From Andreprevotia sp. IGB-42 (GTDB taxonomy: Bacteria; Pseudomonadota; Gammaproteobacteria; Burkholderiales; Chitinibacteraceae): a stretch of DNA of 64,000 nucleotides. The first letter of the stretch is position 1. Every line of letters starts with the position of its first letter. A model generated the notes under the pieces. That model was not told the origin of the DNA. It ran no database searches and was given only the letters and a program-made list of their open reading frames with translations. Below, one piece after another: positions 39,500 to 49,487 of the stretch. Both the position numbers and the translations under genes were made by a program. The stretch covers positions 372,001-436,000 of the forward strand of contig NZ_WXTX01000001.1 in assembly GCF_009848685.1 (NCBI RefSeq), written 5' to 3'.

Positions 39500-39603
39500 A
39501 CCGTTGCCATGAACGAGATGCATTGCGTGCTTGCCCTGCAGATGCACCACACCCGAGACACCCACCCGCTGCGAGCCGCGGGCCGGCAAAGGAGTAGCTG
39601 ACG

Positions 39604-40002
39604 ATGTTCGCCAATACCAACCTCGGCGTGATGAATTTTGCCTTTCCCGATGTCTGCAAGGTGCCGACACCGGTCGGGCCGATTCCGCTGCCATTTCCGA
39701 ACATCGCGCTGTCGTTCTTCCATATTCCATCGCAATTCCAGGTGATCATCGATGGCGGCCTGGCAGAGAACCTGCTGACCGAAGGCACCATCAGCCGGGG
39801 CGATTTCCCCGGCGTGCTGGGCGGCATCATTTCCAACGTGTTCATGGGGCCGGATCGTCAGGTGCTGGGCAGCTTCAAGGTGCTGATGGGCGGCATATTC
39901 GGTACGCGCCTCACCACGCTGACGCTGCAGAACGGCGAGGTGCCGAATGCCCCGGGCCTGTCGATCACGCCGGCGCAGTTCCGCGTGATCCTGCTGGGTT
40001 GA
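39604..40002 (+). CDS. DUF4150 PAAR-like tip protein
   Basis: This 132-residue protein matches the DUF4150/PAAR-like family (MFANTNLGVMNFAFPDVCKVPTPVGPIPLPFPNIA), which sharpens the VgrG spike. Unlike many members it has no C-terminal toxin extension, so any cargo must be a separate protein. It has a good binding site (AAAGGAG) and is followed four bases later by tssJ. Confidence 0.9.
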   Translation: MFANTNLGVMNFAFPDVCKVPTPVGPIPLPFPNIALSFFHIPSQFQVIIDGGLAENLLTEGTISRGDFPGVLGGIISNVFMGPDRQVLGSFKVLMGGIFGTRLTTLTLQNGEVPNAPGLSITPAQFRVILLG

Positions 40003-40006
40003 AGCC

Positions 40007-40474
40007 ATGAAACACCTGCTGCCCCGCCTGCTGTGCACACCGATCATCATCCTGGCACTGAGCCTGCCCGGCTGTGGCCTGACCGCCGCGCTGTTCGGCC
40101 CGCCAACCACTTCGCTCAAGTCGGTACAGATCAACAGCCTGCCCGACGCCAACCAGAACACGCCCGCCACGGTGGACGTAGTGTTCATCTACGACAACAG
40201 CGCGCTGGCCTTGCTGCCCAATACCGCAACAGACTGGTTTGCCAACCGCCTGGCGCTGCAGAACACGCTGGGCGGCAACATCGATGTGGCATCGCAGGAA
40301 GTGCCTCCCGCCAGCCAGGTGAACGTGGTGATGCCGGCGCGGCATGGCAAGGCCCTGAAGGTACGCAGCTATGTGGCGTACGTATCGGGCAATCAGGCCG
40401 CTGCCGACCTGACGCTGTTCCGCAAGGTGCAGATCGAGTTGCAACCGGCCAGCGTGGCCTATTCGAACCAATAA
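40007..40474 (+). CDS. tssJ: Type VI outer-membrane lipoprotein TssJ
   Basis: This 155-residue lipoprotein has a signal peptide with lipobox LPGC (Cys23). The body is a transthyretin-like beta-sandwich (ATVDVVFIYDNSALALL). TssJ anchors the TssL-TssM membrane complex to the outer membrane. It lies four bases after the DUF4150 gene and 46 before tssK. Confidence 0.9.
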   Translation: MKHLLPRLLCTPIIILALSLPGCGLTAALFGPPTTSLKSVQINSLPDANQNTPATVDVVFIYDNSALALLPNTATDWFANRLALQNTLGGNIDVASQEVPPASQVNVVMPARHGKALKVRSYVAYVSGNQAAADLTLFRKVQIELQPASVAYSNQ

Positions 40475-40520
40475 CATCCAGACATGGGCCGCCGCAGTAG
40501 CGGCTGTCAGGGAGAACGCG

Positions 40521-42002
40521 ATGCCGAACGAATACCTGCCAAACAGCCTGCAATGGTCGGACGGGCTGTTGCTATCGCCGCAGCATCTGCAGCAGAACGA
40601 CATCTACTGGCATCAACGGCTGCACTACACCGCGCAAAGCCTCGACCCTTCCGGCTGGGGCATCCGCAGCCTGAGCCTCGATACCGAGCGCCTGCAGCAC
40701 GGGCTGGTATATATCGGCACGCTGGAAGCCATCCTGTCCGATGGCTCGGTCATCCAGTACCCGGGCAACTTCAGCCAGATCCAGCCCGCGCAGCCGCTGG
40801 CACTGGATATCGCCAGCGTGATCACCACCGGCACGCCGCTGCGCATCTGGCTGACCCTGCCCCAGCGCGGCAGCATGGCGGCGGCCCGCAGCAATCCGCA
40901 GCGGCGCTTCCTGTCTTACCGCGATGACAATGTCACCGACGAGAGTGCCGAAGCGGCGCAGGAAGCGGTCGCGGTCGATCGCCTGGTGCCCAGGTTGACA
41001 CTGTATGCAGGCGTCACCCCGCCGGCGCTGCATGACTGGTGTCCACTGCTGGAGGTGATGCGCGATGCCGATAACCGCTATAGCCTCACGCCATACCACC
41101 CGCCGCTGCTGTGCATGGGCGCGGCTGCATTCCTGGGCGAGGCGAGCCTGCAAAAGCGTGTGGTGGCGCTGAAGAAAACCATGTGGGAAAAGCTGCGCGA
41201 GCTGGCACGGGAAAGCGGTGCCGACCAGGTATCCGCAAGCGAGCCCGCCACCGAACTGGCCACAGACCAGTTGATCGTCGTGCGCCATCTGGCAATGAGC
41301 TTGCCCTTGCTGAGCATCATGGCCGACTCCGCCTGGTCGCGCCCGCTGGACATGTATGCGCTGCTGGCGCAGGTGGCCGGCCAAGTTGCCCCGATCGGCG
41401 ACAACCCGCTGCCGCCGATGCTCGATGCTTACGATCATCAGGAATGCTACGCGCAGTTCGATACGGTGATCCGCTACATCAGCCGCAAGATCGAATCGAT
41501 CAATACGCAGTACATCACGCTGACTTTTGCCAGATTGCGCCAGCACGCCGGGTTTGGGCTGCGCCTGCCCGGCTTTGCTGGCGACGAACTGGTGATCGAA
41601 CTCAAGCCGCGCGACGGGCAATCGCTGCAATCGCTGTCGCACTGGCTGGATGGCTGCGTGATCTGCGCGGTGGAGCTGAGCAAGGAATTGCTGGACCGGC
41701 GCGTATCCGGCGCGCATCGCCGCATGCTGGACCCGAAGGAAATAACCCGCCGCGGGCTGCGGCGCGGCGGGCTGTTTTTCGTACTGCGGAATGAACGCGT
41801 GCAACTGGGACAGCAGATGCGCCCGGTGTTCAGCGCCGGCGATACCCTGCTGATCCGCAACCACGATCACCAGCGCCACGCACCGGCAGACATCATCCTG
41901 CATTGCCTGCGCCAGCAGCAGGCCACGGCCCACACGAGCACGATGCAAGAAGATGACGACGAAGATGCCCCGGTGCTGTTCGAGGTGAGCGATGCACGCT
42001 GA
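40521..42002 (+). CDS. tssK: Type VI baseplate-membrane connector TssK
   Basis: This 493-residue protein links the baseplate wedges to TssL/TssM. The family start LQWSDGLLLSPQHLQQNDIYWHQRLHY is clear, and later motifs include PRLTLYAG, TLFARLRQHAGFG-type sequence and an acidic C-terminus. It overlaps tssL by 11 bases. Confidence 0.95.
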   Translation: MPNEYLPNSLQWSDGLLLSPQHLQQNDIYWHQRLHYTAQSLDPSGWGIRSLSLDTERLQHGLVYIGTLEAILSDGSVIQYPGNFSQIQPAQPLALDIASVITTGTPLRIWLTLPQRGSMAAARSNPQRRFLSYRDDNVTDESAEAAQEAVAVDRLVPRLTLYAGVTPPALHDWCPLLEVMRDADNRYSLTPYHPPLLCMGAAAFLGEASLQKRVVALKKTMWEKLRELARESGADQVSASEPATELATDQLIVVRHLAMSLPLLSIMADSAWSRPLDMYALLAQVAGQVAPIGDNPLPPMLDAYDHQECYAQFDTVIRYISRKIESINTQYITLTFARLRQHAGFGLRLPGFAGDELVIELKPRDGQSLQSLSHWLDGCVICAVELSKELLDRRVSGAHRRMLDPKEITRRGLRRGGLFFVLRNERVQLGQQMRPVFSAGDTLLIRNHDHQRHAPADIILHCLRQQQATAHTSTMQEDDDEDAPVLFEVSDAR

Positions 42003-42810
42003 GTGCCTTGCCCCAAGCCATCCTGCCACGGCGCAAGCGCCGCAGGATGCAGCAGTGGACGCCGATGCACGCTCGCTGTTCGGCACGTTCTGCGCATTTT
42101 ACGAGCAGATCGCTGCCATGCGGCTGGCGCAAAGCCAGGGCCACCTGCCTGCGCTGCTGGTACAGGGCGACGAGGCCCCGCCGACCACCGCGGAGGATAT
42201 GGCCACACGTGCATCGGCACAGCTTGCCGGTTGGCTGCGTGCCGATGCCGCGCTGACGCGCAAGACCGGTACCGATGCTTACATCCGCGTACACAAGATG
42301 GCGCAGTACGTGATGACCGCACTGGCCGATGAAATCCTGCTGCTGGAGCTTGACTGGGCAGGGCAGCGCGCATGGCCGGCCGTGCTGCTGGAAGCGCGCC
42401 TGTACCGCACCCGCATGGCCGGCGAGCGTTTTTTCGAACTGCAGCGCCGCTTGCTGGAAGTACAACGCCCGGCCGAACTGCATGTCGAGCTGGGCATGAT
42501 CATGCTCGCAGCGTTGCAACTGGGATTTCGCGGCATGTTGCGTGGCGATCATCTGCAGCGGCAACTGGCGCAGGTGCAGCGGCGCCTGCTGCATTTCGTT
42601 GCACGGCAACGCCCGGCGCCCGATGGCGAACATGCGTTTGCACAAGCGTACACACAACGCAGCACCGGCAGCAAAGACCAGCGGCTGGCGCCGCTGAAGC
42701 CATGGTGGCGCTCGCTCACGCTGGCACTGCTTGGCGTGGGCCTGCTGTCGATGCTGATCTGGCTGGTGATGGTGCAAACCGGCCTGGCCGCCTTGAATGC
42801 CGCCAGTTAG
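41992..42810 (+). CDS. tssL: Type VI membrane-complex protein TssL (DotU-like)
   Basis: This 272-residue protein has a cytoplasmic helical DotU domain (AQYVMTALADEILL; ERFFELQRRLLE) and one C-terminal transmembrane helix (about 242-262). There is no peptidoglycan-binding OmpA domain. It overlaps tssK and lies 13 bases before tssM. Confidence 0.94.
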   Translation: MHAECLAPSHPATAQAPQDAAVDADARSLFGTFCAFYEQIAAMRLAQSQGHLPALLVQGDEAPPTTAEDMATRASAQLAGWLRADAALTRKTGTDAYIRVHKMAQYVMTALADEILLLELDWAGQRAWPAVLLEARLYRTRMAGERFFELQRRLLEVQRPAELHVELGMIMLAALQLGFRGMLRGDHLQRQLAQVQRRLLHFVARQRPAPDGEHAFAQAYTQRSTGSKDQRLAPLKPWWRSLTLALLGVGLLSMLIWLVMVQTGLAALNAAS

Positions 42811-42823
42811 CCAATAAGGAGCC

Positions 42824-45800
42824 GTGACGTTGTCATTCGGATTCATACTTGTGCTGCTTGTGGCCTTGTTGCTCGGTGTTGCTGCCGTATGGCTGATCTG
42901 GCGCGCGCGACTGCCTGCCGGCATCGCCGGCCGGCTGGACAAGCTGTTTGCGCCACTGAGCCAGCTATCCGGCGCTGCCGAAGCACGTTACCGCACGCCC
43001 TGGGTATTGCTGCTGGGCGAACATGGCGCGGGCAAGAGCAGCTTCACCGCATCGATTCCGTCCTGGCTCGGGCAGGCGGCGCCTGCGCACCGGCTGACGG
43101 CGAGCGGCACGCAATGGTGCTATTGCAATCGTGGCGTACTGATCGATCCGGATAGCGGCCTGCCGGATGCAGTGCCCGGCAGCACGGCAGCAGGCAAATG
43201 GCAAACCGCACTGAACGCCATCCGCCGGCTGCGCCCGGAACGCCCGCTCGATGGCGTGGTGCTGTTTGTGTCCGCCCGCACCTTGCAGGGCGACAGCGGC
43301 GCAATCCAGGCGCAAGCAGATGCCGCCTGGCAGCAGCTGTGCCAGTTGCAAGCTACCTTCGAGTTTTCACTGCCTGTTTACGTGGTGGTGTCGCAATGCG
43401 ATGCACTGAGCGGCTTTGCGCCGTTCTGGCATACGCAGGATGCGGTATACCGCGAAGAAATGTTTGGCTGGTCTGCCCCGGCCGCCAGCGAGAGCGGTAG
43501 CCCGGCACAATGGAGTGCCGCAACCTTGCTCTCGGTAACGCGCAGCCTGGAAACACTGCAACTGCGTACCGAAGGCGACCCTGCCGGGCAAGCTGCAGAT
43601 CAGGCCACCACCGGCCAGAATGCGGCGGATAACGACGGATTCTTCCTGTTTCCGCGCCAGTTGCTCAAGCTGCAGGATGCGCTGACGCAATGGCTGGAAA
43701 CGGCCTTCCGCAGCAGCGCCTGGCAGGCCGGGTTTACCTGCCGGGGGATCTATTTCACCGGCAGCATCGAGGCTGCCGGGGTCATCACCCCCAAGCCACG
43801 CAAAGACCTGGCTTTTGTAGCCGACCTCGTCAACGACAAGATCCTGGCAGAGCGCTGGCTGGCCACGCCAAGCCGGCAAAGCATCTGGTCGCGTGACCGG
43901 CTGATCCGCAGCCTGCAGATCAGCGGCATCGCGCTGATCGCCGCGTTGAGCCTGGGCCTTGCTGCGGCCAGCCTGGGGCTGTATCGGCAAACGCATGCGC
44001 TCACGCACGGAGTGAGCGAGCTGCAACATGTTGCCAGCCAGGTTGCCGCCGATCGTTGTGCCGGCAAGGAAGCGGTGTTCCGCTTGCTGGCCGGTACCGC
44101 GCAACTGGACGGCACATTGCCGATGCCGCAGGCCTTGCTGGATCACCGTATACCGGACCGGGCGGCCGAGCTGGTGGGAGCGGATGTCTTCCAGCGCGCC
44201 GTGCTGCCCAGCCTTGCCTGCCATCTGGACCAGCGTGCGCAAAACTTGCGGCAAGCCGGTGATACCCTGCCCGGCTCGCCGCTGCCCGGTGTGTATCCGT
44301 ACCAGCAATACCAGCGCGCGTTGTTCTCGCAGATCGCCGCGGTGCGGCAGCTGGAAGAAAACGTGGCGCGCTATCAGGCCCTGGCACAACCTGGCAGCGC
44401 CCGCTCGGCCAGCGCACGGGCGCACGACTTTGCGCTACTGCTCAGCTATGCCTACGGCGTGCCGGAAAAAGAGGTCGCCGCCTATCGCAAAGGGTTGTTC
44501 GACGACGTGCTGGCCAGCCTGGACCATGTGCCGGCGCTCAAGCAAATCGCACTGGCCCGCCCCGGCTATGCGCAACAGATCACGCAACTGGGTAATGGTT
44601 TGTCGAAACAGCTGTATGACGAAGTGGTGGTGGGCAGCAGCCTGATCGACAACCTGAACCATAACCGCGAGCCGATATTGCAGCAGGCGCGCCATCTGGC
44701 GTGGTGGCTCAACTGGACGCGTGATTCTTGGCTGTCGATGGATGCCAATCCTTGCCTGACCAATGCAACCGGGCTGCAAGAAGGCATTGCGCAATTGCAG
44801 CAGTTCAGTACCGCCTATACCAGCCTCGGCAAGTTGCCGCAGCAATTCGACGCCAGCCACTGCGCAACGCGTGCATTCCAGTCGCTCGATACGCTCAAGC
44901 TGGCGCCGTATGGCCAAGTATTCGTGCAAGCCAACGGCGTGCGCACGCTCAACCCTGCATTGGCACCGGAGCTTTCCGGGCTCAACAGCATGCTCAACCT
45001 CGGGTTCATGCAGCTTGACCCGGTCCGCCCGTTTGCCTGCATTTCGCCGATGGCAGGCTGGCGGGAGGATGCACTGGGGCAGGCATCCGGCTTCATTGGG
45101 CAGTACCAGCGCTTCATCAAGCAGCAGAACCTGCCCGCGCTGGGCGGCAATGCAATGTCACGGCCGCTGTACCAGCGCATTGCGCTGTCGCAACTGGAGC
45201 GGGCGCTCAACAGCACCATGAACGATGCACAGGTCTCGCAAGCCGGGCTGTCCACGCTACCCGCGGTCAGCAATATCCCGGTCAGCGACGACGATGCAGA
45301 GCTGGCTCAGGAAAGCAGCAGCTTCGCCCGCACTGTCACGCCCTTGCTGTCGATACGCGATACGTACACGCAGTTGGGGTTTGCCGCCAGCAACACCAGC
45401 CTGACCACCTGCATGCGCCAGATGGCCAGCGGCCGGCTGGCCGCCGTGGATGCGCTGGCAGACGACAGCCAGCTTTATGATCCCTCCACGCCGCTGGGGC
45501 AGACCGCGTTCTTCTCGCCGGCCGGCACGCCCGCCATCAACGATTACCTGAACCGGCAAGCGGAGCGCAGCCAAGTGCTGGTGGGGTACGCCAGCCCGTT
45601 CGTGACCTTGCTGCGCAATACCGGCGGCGTCAACGATGGCAACGCCGCCAACAACCAGATGGTTGATTACTGGGCCAATACCATAGGCACGCTGAACCGC
45701 TTCGTCCAGGCCAAGGATCGCAGCGGCAGCATGGGGCAACTCGACAGCCTGCTGGTCAATATCAATGGCATGACCGAACAGAATTGCCGCAGCCTGCTGC

Positions 45801-46774
45801 AAGCCAATCCGCTGGGTGCCAGCAGCAACGACCTGTTCTATACCCGGCGCGATTACCTGCTGGGCCAGGTCAGCAGCCGTTGCAGCGGTTATGCGCAGGC
45901 CAGCGCCCAGGATAGCTGGCAAGACTTCACGCGCCGTTTCCGCAAGGATCTGGCCGGACGCTACCCGTTCGGGCCGCTATCCAGCTCGGATGCCGATCCG
46001 CTGAAGGTCAGGCAATTCTTTGCCGACTACAACACCAGCAGTGCCATGCTGCGCAGCGCGGCGGCGGCGCTACCCGGCAGCAATGCCGGCAGTGCCAATG
46101 CCTTCCTGGACCAGCTGGATGACTGGAACGCATTCTTCAGGACCACGCTGGCCGCGCCGGGCGACATGCAGCCGGTACACGTGGTGCTGACTTTCCGCGC
46201 CCAGCCCGACTATTCGCATGGCACCGAGCAGATCGTATCCTGGGCACTGACCAGCGGCACGCGCATGGCCGGCTTTCCCAACCAGCCCACCACGCTGGAT
46301 TGGCCATACGGACAGATGACAGTGCTGGACCTGAACTGGGCCGATCACTCGCTGTGGCAACCCGGCAGCGATGTGCAACAGCGCGATCTGCAGGTGCAGC
46401 AACGCTCGGCGTCGTTCGTGGCGCTGGGCAACTGGGCGCTGTTGCGCCTGATCGACCGCCATGCGCCTACCAGCGCGCTGCCAGCCGGTGCCGCCGGCAA
46501 GGGGGTATTGCTTGAATTCAATGTGCCGGTATCGACCGCCCCCGTCGGCAAGGGCAGCCAGCAACAGGATGTTGCCCGCGGCTACCTGGGCATGCTGCTG
46601 CAAGGCACCGACCCCGCCAGCAAGGCGCTGCAGACGCTGAGCAAGCCGGCCACCGCCCCCTACGCTGCCCCACCATACAAGCCGGTGGTGAGCACCGTAC
46701 CCGCCAGCACGCCCACCAACAAGCCGGCAGCCAAACCGGCCTCCGGCGCGGCCGCCAAGACCAATGGAGCCTGA
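42824..46774 (+). CDS. tssM: Type VI membrane-complex protein TssM (IcmF)
   Basis: This 1316-residue protein starts with GTG. It has an N-terminal transmembrane segment (about 4-25), a cytoplasmic NTPase domain with an intact Walker A (GEHGAGKSS, about 64-72), and a second transmembrane helix near 370-390. A long periplasmic part ends in a beta-rich domain that contacts TssJ. The tail is Pro/Ala/Lys-rich. A classic IcmF-type long TssM. Confidence 0.95.
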   Translation: MTLSFGFILVLLVALLLGVAAVWLIWRARLPAGIAGRLDKLFAPLSQLSGAAEARYRTPWVLLLGEHGAGKSSFTASIPSWLGQAAPAHRLTASGTQWCYCNRGVLIDPDSGLPDAVPGSTAAGKWQTALNAIRRLRPERPLDGVVLFVSARTLQGDSGAIQAQADAAWQQLCQLQATFEFSLPVYVVVSQCDALSGFAPFWHTQDAVYREEMFGWSAPAASESGSPAQWSAATLLSVTRSLETLQLRTEGDPAGQAADQATTGQNAADNDGFFLFPRQLLKLQDALTQWLETAFRSSAWQAGFTCRGIYFTGSIEAAGVITPKPRKDLAFVADLVNDKILAERWLATPSRQSIWSRDRLIRSLQISGIALIAALSLGLAAASLGLYRQTHALTHGVSELQHVASQVAADRCAGKEAVFRLLAGTAQLDGTLPMPQALLDHRIPDRAAELVGADVFQRAVLPSLACHLDQRAQNLRQAGDTLPGSPLPGVYPYQQYQRALFSQIAAVRQLEENVARYQALAQPGSARSASARAHDFALLLSYAYGVPEKEVAAYRKGLFDDVLASLDHVPALKQIALARPGYAQQITQLGNGLSKQLYDEVVVGSSLIDNLNHNREPILQQARHLAWWLNWTRDSWLSMDANPCLTNATGLQEGIAQLQQFSTAYTSLGKLPQQFDASHCATRAFQSLDTLKLAPYGQVFVQANGVRTLNPALAPELSGLNSMLNLGFMQLDPVRPFACISPMAGWREDALGQASGFIGQYQRFIKQQNLPALGGNAMSRPLYQRIALSQLERALNSTMNDAQVSQAGLSTLPAVSNIPVSDDDAELAQESSSFARTVTPLLSIRDTYTQLGFAASNTSLTTCMRQMASGRLAAVDALADDSQLYDPSTPLGQTAFFSPAGTPAINDYLNRQAERSQVLVGYASPFVTLLRNTGGVNDGNAANNQMVDYWANTIGTLNRFVQAKDRSGSMGQLDSLLVNINGMTEQNCRSLLQANPLGASSNDLFYTRRDYLLGQVSSRCSGYAQASAQDSWQDFTRRFRKDLAGRYPFGPLSSSDADPLKVRQFFADYNTSSAMLRSAAAALPGSNAGSANAFLDQLDDWNAFFRTTLAAPGDMQPVHVVLTFRAQPDYSHGTEQIVSWALTSGTRMAGFPNQPTTLDWPYGQMTVLDLNWADHSLWQPGSDVQQRDLQVQQRSASFVALGNWALLRLIDRHAPTSALPAGAAGKGVLLEFNVPVSTAPVGKGSQQQDVARGYLGMLLQGTDPASKALQTLSKPATAPYAAPPYKPVVSTVPASTPTNKPAAKPASGAAAKTNGA

Positions 46775-46778
46775 CCCG

Positions 46779-47873
46779 ATGCACCCACACCTTTTTGCGC
46801 TGACCGAAACCTACTGCCTCGATCATCTGGGCGTGTCCTTCGAGGCATTGCTGGCGCCGATCAGCGCCCAGAGCCCGGCAGGTGCGTCATTGCGGGGCAG
46901 CCCGCTCTACCGGGCCATCCAGCAGGCGCGTGAACACGATGACCCCAGCCTGCCACAAGGACAGTGGGAGCGTGATCTGAAGCGTGCCGACTGGGACAAG
47001 GTGAGTGCACTGGCGCTACAGGGGCTGACCCAGCAAAGCAAGGATCTGCAACTGGTGGCCTGGTTGATGGAAGCGCGCCTCAACATCACCGGCCTCGATA
47101 GCCTGGTGCCCAGCCTGGTGCTGCTGGACCGGATCTGCGTGCGCTACTGGGATGATCTTTTCCCCAACCTGAAAGACGGCAGCGCCACCCATCGGGCCAA
47201 TCTGTTTGCCTGGATCAACGAAAAGCTGCTGCCCACGGTGCGCCAGCTGCCGCTCACCGCAAGCGGCCAGCAGGAATACAGCTGGGCGGACTGGGAACAG
47301 GCGTGCCGCAATGAAACGATACGCAGCGAGGGCAACCGCAACAACCCGCCACAGCTGGAAGGCGCCACGCTGGCGCAATTCAATGCCGCAGCCAGCGCCA
47401 CCACGCGCGAAGCCTACCTGTGGCTGCACGAAACCATGACCTGCGCACTGTCCGCCATCACGCTGCTGGGCGATACCTTGCGCACCTGCTTTGGCGACGA
47501 GGCACCCGGCCTGCCCAAGCTGACCGCGTTGCTGGAGCAATTGCGCAGCCTGGCCGAGAGCGAACTGCAACGCCGCGGCTGGCGACCCGGTGCAACCGCC
47601 GAGGCGGACGTGCCTGAAGCCGTTGCTGCCGTACCCAGCGCCACACTGACCGGCGCGATTGCCGGGCGCGACGATGCGTATGCCCAGTTGGCTGCCGCCG
47701 CTGATTTCCTGCTGCGGCTGGAACCACACAGCCCCGTGCCCTACCTGATACGCCGTGCCATCGAATGGGGGCAGCTCAATACCGTCGAGCTTTACCAGGA
47801 GCTGTTTCTCAAGTTCAACGGCCAGATCAACATTTTCGAGTTGCTGGGGCTTGAAGCCCAGCAAAGCAAGTAG
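46779..47873 (+). CDS. tssA: Type VI cap/priming protein TssA
   Basis: This 364-residue protein has an ImpA-type N-terminal domain (SFEALLAPISAQSPAGASLRGSPLYRAIQ; RADWDKVSALALQGLTQQSKDLQLVAWL) and a short C-terminal domain ending in a helix with LGLEAQ. The C-terminus resembles the short TssA1 class of P. aeruginosa rather than the long sheath-capping class. The start at 46779 has GGAG at 46766-46769; an ATG at 46764 lies inside that site and overlaps tssM. It is the last core gene of the operon. Confidence 0.9.
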   Translation: MHPHLFALTETYCLDHLGVSFEALLAPISAQSPAGASLRGSPLYRAIQQAREHDDPSLPQGQWERDLKRADWDKVSALALQGLTQQSKDLQLVAWLMEARLNITGLDSLVPSLVLLDRICVRYWDDLFPNLKDGSATHRANLFAWINEKLLPTVRQLPLTASGQQEYSWADWEQACRNETIRSEGNRNNPPQLEGATLAQFNAAASATTREAYLWLHETMTCALSAITLLGDTLRTCFGDEAPGLPKLTALLEQLRSLAESELQRRGWRPGATAEADVPEAVAAVPSATLTGAIAGRDDAYAQLAAAADFLLRLEPHSPVPYLIRRAIEWGQLNTVELYQELFLKFNGQINIFELLGLEAQQSK

Positions 47874-47935
47874 GCGCAGAAGCGCACGAACAACAGTTTG
47901 CCGGCTTCCCGGCAACAAGCAACAGGAGCAATGGC

Positions 47936-49414
47936 ATGGCATGGCGTGCATTAACGAGACTGGGGGCACCGGCAACCTCACGGGCAACCGCGGAGGGTGT
48001 TGGCTCTGCCCTGCAACAGACACGGGCCTTTTCCCAGTTTGCATTGTCATCCATGCAGCATGCACCGTCATTTGCCGGCACCTCTGCCACAGCGCTGCAT
48101 TCTTGGCTGTCCCCCCCGTTCGCGCATCTACCCAGCCGTACTTTCAGCACAACGAGTGGCTATCATGGCGGAGCCGATGACTGGCGACAGCTGAGCAGCA
48201 GCGGCCCATCCGGCATGGGAGGGCATGGCGGGTTCGGTGGGTTTGGCGGAACGGGGCACCCCGGCGGCGGCGATGGCGGCGGCCGGCGTGGTGGTGGTGA
48301 CGATGATCCGGAAACCAGGCGGGGCGCTGCCAGCGGGCATTCGGTCAATGGCAAGGCCTTCACGCCGGTCCACGATACACCCGCCGTGGTGCGTGACTAC
48401 GTGTCGCAAAACCACATGGGCCTGCACCATGATTCGGAAACGCAGTTGCACCGCCGCGCAGCAGCCACCCAGAAATACATGCCGGCCGAGAAAGCGATGC
48501 TGGACGACATCGGCCAGAAACTGGACGACGGTCATTCTGCGGAAATGCGCCAGAGCAGCTGGATGGCGCATGTGCAGCGCGGCGATCTGGGTAGCCTTGC
48601 GCTGTCTGACGACGCCCGCGCCCACCTGGCAGCGGAATTCCGCAGTGGTGCCTCGAAAGCAGTCCCCAAGACATCCGAAGCCGCACGCGAGGCCATGGCC
48701 ATGGCCGTGCAGGGCCAGCATGGCCCGCTGACCTTGGAGCAATCCCGGCAAGGTGCGGAAATGGCCAGCGTATCGCAAATCCTGCAAAGCAAGTTCATCA
48801 AGGCGGAAATGGGCCCGGCAGATCTGGCCAGCCAGTTGCAGGCACGCAAGGCGCTCAGGAGCGAGCGGGTGGAAGCGACGCGCGAGCTGGATGAACATGG
48901 CAAGCCCAGCCATCAGACCCGCTCCGAACATGGCATGAACCTGGCAAACGACGTGGGTACGCGGATGCGCGACCGCGTCGGGCTACCTGTCATGTCCGGC
49001 ACTTCCGGTACCTCGTCCGAGGTCGTATCTTCGCATCGCTTTGCGGCACAACGGCAAGGGGTATCCATGCATGCGCCAGGTTTTGGCGACGACAGCGGAC
49101 ATACACCCGAGCACAACCCGGGCCAGACGTTCGAAGCGACCACCAACCTGATGTTCCACCAGATGCGCAGCGGCGCGGTGCCTCAGGAAGTCGGCCGGCA
49201 AATCAATGCCCAGCGGGCCAGATTGGGGCTGCCTGTCAAGGATGTGCCCGATGCGCACGTGCAAACCCACAGCTATCCGGAAGTTCGCGCTGGCGTGGCA
49301 TTGACCCTGGCCAAGGTCAACCCGGCCGACGAAGCCCATACTGCGCGCAAGCTTGCCAGCTCGACGATCGCGGCCAAAAGCGTGCTCGACCGGTACCTGC
49401 CCAAGAAAAGCTAG
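47936..49414 (+). CDS. Unknown protein, candidate type VI cargo
   Basis: This 492-residue protein of no recognised family follows tssA by 62 bases. Residues 1-75 are Arg/Ser/Ala-rich and poor in acidic residues, with RAFS (30-33) and RTFSTT (68-73), the look of a mitochondrial presequence. Residues about 78-130 are Gly-rich and disordered. Residues 135-492 are mostly helical and charged, with a His-rich opening (NHMGLHHDSETQLHRRAA). Three ATGs in three frames (47931, 47936, 47941) come from a repeated ATGGC; the middle one is the real start, seven bases after AGGAG. There are no transmembrane segments or signal peptide. Its position suggests an effector or accessory protein. Confidence 0.75.
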   Translation: MAWRALTRLGAPATSRATAEGVGSALQQTRAFSQFALSSMQHAPSFAGTSATALHSWLSPPFAHLPSRTFSTTSGYHGGADDWRQLSSSGPSGMGGHGGFGGFGGTGHPGGGDGGGRRGGGDDDPETRRGAASGHSVNGKAFTPVHDTPAVVRDYVSQNHMGLHHDSETQLHRRAAATQKYMPAEKAMLDDIGQKLDDGHSAEMRQSSWMAHVQRGDLGSLALSDDARAHLAAEFRSGASKAVPKTSEAAREAMAMAVQGQHGPLTLEQSRQGAEMASVSQILQSKFIKAEMGPADLASQLQARKALRSERVEATRELDEHGKPSHQTRSEHGMNLANDVGTRMRDRVGLPVMSGTSGTSSEVVSSHRFAAQRQGVSMHAPGFGDDSGHTPEHNPGQTFEATTNLMFHQMRSGAVPQEVGRQINAQRARLGLPVKDVPDAHVQTHSYPEVRAGVALTLAKVNPADEAHTARKLASSTIAAKSVLDRYLPKKS

Positions 49415-49487
49415 CAGACCAGGCATCACCCGGGCCCCGCAGTTTTGCCAGGCAAATCGATAGCGTACCAAGGAGGCGTCGTCATGA

